Assembly: GCF_020805785.1 (NCBI RefSeq)
Contig: NZ_JAJGZV010000010.1
Location: 1-33,360, forward strand
Source: Flavobacterium chungbukense
GTDB taxonomy: Bacteria; Bacteroidota; Bacteroidia; Flavobacteriales; Flavobacteriaceae
DNA: 33,360 nucleotides
Reading direction: 5' to 3'
In this document: piece after piece, positions 30,092 to 33,360 of the stretch
Numbering within the stretch: the first letter of the stretch is position 1
Layout: every line of letters begins with the position of its first letter
Translations under genes and position numbers: made by a program
Notes under the pieces: generated by a model
Databases searched by the model: none
Told to the model about the DNA's origin: nothing
What the model saw: the letters and a program-made list of their open reading frames with translations, nothing else

Positions 30092-31219
30092 ATGAATAAA
30101 TTAATTGTTTTATTACTTGTTCGTCTCTTGTTATTTGCCTCGAATGCAAATTCGCAAAACAAAATTTTATTTGTCACTTCAAATCAAGATTTTTATGGAA
30201 ATACAAAAATTCCATCTGCCAATCATTTTGAGGAAATCGTTGTTCCTTATGATATTTTTATAAAAGCTGGTTATACCGTTGATTTTGTAAGTCCAAAAGG
30301 CGGGGCAATTCCTATTGGCTACATCAACACATCAGATAGTTTGCAGAAAAAATATTTGTATGATAGCTGGTTTATGAACAAATTAGAACATTCTAAGAAA
30401 CCATCATCAATTATTTCCAGAGATTATGTCGCAATTTTTTATAGTGGTGGCGGCGCTGCAATGTTTGGAGTTGCTGAAGATATTACAATTCAAAAAATCG
30501 CAAGAACGATTTATAATAACAACGGAATTATCGCTGCAATCTGCCACGGAACAGCAGGAATTGTGCACTTAAAAGATGAAAAAGGAAAATCGTTGTATGC
30601 TGGATTAAAAATTACGGGGTATCCAGATGAATTAGAAAATAAGAATGCTGAATATTATAAATCCTTCCCATTTTCAATAAACAATACCATTAAACAAAAT
30701 AAAGGGAATTTTATATTTTCTAAAAACGGAGGAGATGCGTTTTATAGCGTTGACGGCAGATTTGTAACAGGTCAAGACCCGAGCTCAGGCATTAAAGTAG
30801 CAGATGAAGTGGTCTCGCTTCTAAAAGTCAATTTGAAAGTTCAGCAACCAAAATCAAAAAATGATTTGGAACAAATTACAAGCATTCTTAATGATTATAT
30901 AGAAGGAACTGCTAACGGACAGCCAGAAAGACTTCTAAAAGCTTTTCATCCTACTTTTAATTTATATACTGTGGCAAACGATACGCTTTGGGTACGCTCA
31001 GGCGAAGAGTATATTGCTAACATAAAAACTGGAGAAAAAGTAAACAGAGTTGGAAAGATTATTTCAATTGATGTAGAAAATGATGCCGCAATTGCTAAAG
31101 CAGAAATAATAGTTCCAGATTGGCGAACTTTTACCGACTATTTTTTATTATTAAAATATGAAGGAAGCTGGAAAATAGTTCATAAAAGTTATTCTTGGAG
31201 GGAATATTCAAAAACTTAA
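30092..31219 (+). CDS. Exported DJ-1/PfpI domain fused to NTF2-like domain
   Basis: A 375-residue protein from the ATG at 30092; longer in-frame starts run through the end of the preceding gene. After the signal peptide (about 1-21, MNKLIVLLLVRLLLFASNANS) comes a DJ-1/PfpI class I glutamine-amidotransferase-like domain (about 24-250) with the nucleophile elbow AAICHGTAG (Cys151, His152) and the acidic residue pair E47-E48. The C-terminal domain (about 268-372) is NTF2-like, paralogous to the upstream gene. DJ-1/Hsp31 relatives include glyoxalase III, deglycase and chaperone activities; which applies is unknown. The context (AraC regulator, NTF2 protein) suggests a small-molecule detoxification role, as inference. 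Confidence 0.83.
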   Translation: MNKLIVLLLVRLLLFASNANSQNKILFVTSNQDFYGNTKIPSANHFEEIVVPYDIFIKAGYTVDFVSPKGGAIPIGYINTSDSLQKKYLYDSWFMNKLEHSKKPSSIISRDYVAIFYSGGGAAMFGVAEDITIQKIARTIYNNNGIIAAICHGTAGIVHLKDEKGKSLYAGLKITGYPDELENKNAEYYKSFPFSINNTIKQNKGNFIFSKNGGDAFYSVDGRFVTGQDPSSGIKVADEVVSLLKVNLKVQQPKSKNDLEQITSILNDYIEGTANGQPERLLKAFHPTFNLYTVANDTLWVRSGEEYIANIKTGEKVNRVGKIISIDVENDAAIAKAEIIVPDWRTFTDYFLLLKYEGSWKIVHKSYSWREYSKT

Positions 31220-31263
31220 TTCAATTCAAGAACATTTTATTTGTTGTATAAAATAAAGTCTGC

Positions 31264-31303
31264 ATCAAAAACTCCAAAGTTTAATTATTTTGGAGTTTTT
31301 GAT
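31264..31303 (+). terminator. Terminator after the DJ-1/NTF2 gene
   Basis: TCAAAAACTCCAAA (31265-31278) and its perfect complement (31289-31302) around a 10-base loop, with a T-run in the right arm. Same CTCCAAA/TTTGGAG core as the hairpins at 20928 and 22784. Confidence 0.85.
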
Positions 31304-31377
31304 TTAATTACTTGAACCTATTGTGTTGCAAATATTCTTATATTCGTTTAAATAAAAATGAATATCCCTATAAAATC

Positions 31378-32688
31378 ATGAGAAAATGCATTCTTTTTGT
31401 TTTTACATTCTTATTTGAAATTCAAATTTTAATCGGACAGCATAATAAAGATTCATTAAATGATTGGGATAAAATTATTATCAAAGATAGTTATGGAGGC
31501 TGGTCCAACTTCGAAAATAACTATCAAATTAAAAAAGAAAATTTTCTACTTACTGTATTAAATAAACCAGACTCAATTATTGAAAAAGTTGATCCAAAAT
31601 TAGTTCATGAAATAATTAAACTTATTAAAACAACAAATGATTCTGTCCCGTTCAAAAATCCATTGATTTCTTTTGGAAGAGATTCAGTTTGGCTTGTTGA
31701 TAATGCTGAAAGTCTTTGGAAAGATTATACCAGAAATTGGAAAAGAACCAAGCAAATGGATTCTATTGCAATCTCTACAATAAAAGATTACAAAAAAGCA
31801 AATCAAGCTGCTTCATCTATTGAAGGATCCCAAAGCACTGACGATTATCCGTTAGTTATTGTTAGCATTATTAAAGAAAAAGACACTCTTTCTGCCTATA
31901 CATTTGGACAGCATCCTTATATGTTACCTTGGATTATAAAGAAAGGAAAAATTTATAATTCAAAAATTTCCGAGTTAGTCGCGGCACTATTGCCAGATAA
32001 AGATCCTAATAATAAAGAACGATTAAATGGGAAAAATTTTAATAGTTCTCTAATTAGTAAAATCTTCAACACTTTTCTAGTTGATAAAGATCATTATCTA
32101 GAAGCTAAAGATAAATTTCCTAGAACATTCAAAGCTTTAGAAAAGAAATTTGAAATTACGAAGGCAGAAATTATGGATATGTCCTCTATTGAATGGGGTA
32201 AAAATTTTGGAGGAGAATGTTTAGAAATGTCTTTAAAGGATTTATCAATTTCAGAAAATATTAGATTCAACACTATTTCTGGTGTAAATGAGATCTTCAG
32301 TACAAAAAAATCAATAATTTATAAAAAAGATGATTTAATCCAATCCTTAAAAGAAAATCCAATTTATCAATATACTTTAAACTGCGGTGACTGTTTAGGA
32401 GAAATACATTGGGTTAAATCTAAATCGTTGAGTAAGCAAGCAGAAAACAATTTCAAAGAATACCTGCAAGAAAGCGGAACTAATAGAAATAAATACGACG
32501 GAAAATTAAAAGATGCAATTTTCTTTGAACTAACAGAAAATAGAAATTCAGAAAGAAGTTTTTCCCGCTGGATATTTCTTAAAGACGGAACATTACTATT
32601 ATGGCAATTGAAAGGAACTTTCCTAATGAACTTACCAAACGAATTTTCAGAAAATCAAGGTTATGTTTGTAAAGAGATTAAGTTGTAA
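31378..32688 (+). CDS. Exported protein of unknown function
   Basis: A 436-residue protein from the ATG at 31378, chosen because MRKCILFVFTFLFEIQILIG is a signal peptide; an earlier in-frame start (31312) would prepend 22 residues without such features. The mature part begins QHNKDSLNDWDKIIIKDSYGGW. It contains long charged helices and strands, an FGQHPYMLPWIIKKGKI segment (about 196-212), a CxxC (LNCGDCLGE) near residue 349 and another Cys in FGGECLEM. I do not recognise a family; related proteins in Flavobacterium are, to my memory, only labelled hypothetical. The next gene starts 16 bases later. Confidence 0.75.
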   Translation: MRKCILFVFTFLFEIQILIGQHNKDSLNDWDKIIIKDSYGGWSNFENNYQIKKENFLLTVLNKPDSIIEKVDPKLVHEIIKLIKTTNDSVPFKNPLISFGRDSVWLVDNAESLWKDYTRNWKRTKQMDSIAISTIKDYKKANQAASSIEGSQSTDDYPLVIVSIIKEKDTLSAYTFGQHPYMLPWIIKKGKIYNSKISELVAALLPDKDPNNKERLNGKNFNSSLISKIFNTFLVDKDHYLEAKDKFPRTFKALEKKFEITKAEIMDMSSIEWGKNFGGECLEMSLKDLSISENIRFNTISGVNEIFSTKKSIIYKKDDLIQSLKENPIYQYTLNCGDCLGEIHWVKSKSLSKQAENNFKEYLQESGTNRNKYDGKLKDAIFFELTENRNSERSFSRWIFLKDGTLLLWQLKGTFLMNLPNEFSENQGYVCKEIKL

Positions 32689-32704
32689 ATTATTAGAGAT
32701 CAAA

Positions 32705-33163
32705 ATGAAAAAAGCTACTAGAATAATTCTGCTAATATTTCTAATTCTTGTAATCGCATTATTTGTACATCCAAAAAAAGTAATTTATGCTCCAAAAATT
32801 ACAGGGAAAATAATTGATAAAAACGGAAATCCAATAAAAGACGCTATTGTTTCGAGAATTGAATATTTAAGTTCAGTAAATGAAAAACACGGGTATTTTG
32901 AATACACGGAATATAATACACAGATTATAAAAAGTGATAAAAAAGGTGTTTTTCAACTCGATGAAAAATCAAGAATAGAATGGATACACAGTCCATTAAA
33001 TTTATCTTTTGCGTGGTGTTTCGGAAATTTTAAAGTTGAAAAAGATGGTTATAAAACATACACAACCAAGTTTGATGAATTTCGGGAGTTTCATAAAGAT
33101 CATTGTTATGCTTGTGAAAATATTGAATTTAAGCCAGTTATAACTTTAGAAGAAAGTAAATAA
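32705..33163 (+). CDS. Membrane-anchored carboxypeptidase-regulatory-like domain protein
   Basis: A 152-residue protein from the ATG at 32705; an upstream in-frame start (32663) overlaps the preceding gene's end. An N-terminal hydrophobic helix (KKATRIILLIFLILVIALFV) may act as an uncleaved anchor. It is followed by a beta-sandwich of the CarboxypepD_reg type: KITGKIIDKNGNPIKDAIVSRIEYL, later SDKKGVFQLDEKSR, and KVEKDGYKTYTTKF. Late Cys residues (CYACENIEF) form a CxxC. These domains are common as surface or TonB-linked modules in Bacteroidota. It shares a transcript with the preceding unknown, probably. Confidence 0.75.
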   Translation: MKKATRIILLIFLILVIALFVHPKKVIYAPKITGKIIDKNGNPIKDAIVSRIEYLSSVNEKHGYFEYTEYNTQIIKSDKKGVFQLDEKSRIEWIHSPLNLSFAWCFGNFKVEKDGYKTYTTKFDEFREFHKDHCYACENIEFKPVITLEESK

Positions 33164-33170
33164 AATTTAA

Positions 33171-33360
33171 TTAATTTCTTAATCTTAATTCTGTTTTTCC
33201 AGGATTTAATTTACAGCTCTCTTTTATTTGCAAGTTCTTTTACTTCGTAATTTTCATTATATACTACTTTCCAATCATTCACATTTCCTATAAAACCTTT
33301 GCTTTTTTGATTATGACGAATATTTCATTCTTCTAAATTCGAAGTAAATCTAATATAGAA
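33171..33360 (-). pseudogene. Broken 3' end of a minus-strand gene
   Basis: Reading the minus strand, one frame gives a coherent stretch ending in NDWKVVYNENYEVKELANKR and a stop at 33211-33213, but an in-frame TGA at 33325-33327 (EE-stop-NIRHNQKSKG) interrupts it, and no ATG start follows that stop. Shifting by one base near the end gives a second sensible continuation, ESCKLNPGKTELRLRN, stopping at 33171-33173. The pattern suggests a gene carrying a nonsense change and perhaps a frameshift. It runs off the window, so its identity is unknown and an active gene with an unusual ending cannot be excluded. Confidence 0.4.

Overview
The window looks like chromosomal DNA of a Flavobacterium-like member of the Bacteroidota. 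The DNA is AT-rich, and several genes are preceded by the Bacteroidota promoter (TTG, about 19 bases, TAnnTTTG) with little Shine-Dalgarno signal. The gene families (DUF885 lipoprotein, fused E1 dehydrogenase, seven-TM AraC regulators, SPII lipoproteins) and palindromic spacers rich in TTCGCAAAG, AAATTCCAA and CAATTGTTAA also fit. I saw no rRNA, tRNA, CRISPR array, transposase or phage gene. Most of the window reads as stable housekeeping sequence; the last 7 kb is more lineage-specific.

Layout. 1-5.2 kb, minus strand: type II NADH dehydrogenase, a DEAD-box RNA helicase, an SF2 DEAH helicase and a DUF6155-like protein. 5.3-8.4 kb: DUF3817 membrane protein overlapping an MscS channel, a small lipoprotein on the minus strand, then two small cytosolic proteins, the second possibly ComJ-like. 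8.5-12.2 kb, minus strand: DUF885 lipoprotein peptidase downstream of a fused alpha/beta 2-oxo acid dehydrogenase E1. 12.4-17.8 kb, plus strand: 2OG-Fe(II) oxygenase, SUI1/YciH-like factor, nucleoside phosphorylase, DUF4265-like protein, cytoplasmic Ca3427-like binding protein, membrane-anchored transglutaminase, lipocalin-like lipoprotein. 18.0-20.9 kb: ABC-F ATPase and an exported Ntn-hydrolase. 21.0-22.8 kb: an ArsR, AHSA1, DoxX, DUF4256 operon. 22.8-26.7 kb: DUF2200, a VOC protein, methionine aminopeptidase, an SDR and its neighbouring Crp/Fnr regulator, and a secreted unknown. 26.7-33.2 kb: second VOC protein, lipoprotein plus short endonuclease V, a seven-TM AraC regulator followed by an NTF2-like protein and a DJ-1/NTF2 fusion, and two exported unknowns. 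The right edge holds what looks like the broken 3' end of a minus-strand gene.

The strongest new signals are regulatory. (1) The Crp/Fnr gene and the SDR gene each carry a 16-bp dyad (TTTGYCA..TGRCAAA type) centred exactly 33 bp from the centre of a matching -7 element, and neither has a TTG -33 box; this is the geometry of a class II activator. (2) The ABC-F gene has a consensus promoter and a leader of about 108 nt. It holds a possible 9-codon GTG ORF, a 27-nt near-perfect hairpin right after that ORF's stop, and a segment able to pair with the bases just before the ABC-F start: a candidate ribosome-mediated attenuator. (3) The ArsR operon promoter is interleaved with two identical 14-bp repeats. 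(4) The 2OG oxygenase leader contains a terminator-like hairpin with a competing upstream arm.

All calls come from reading the sequence and recalled family knowledge; no database search was run.
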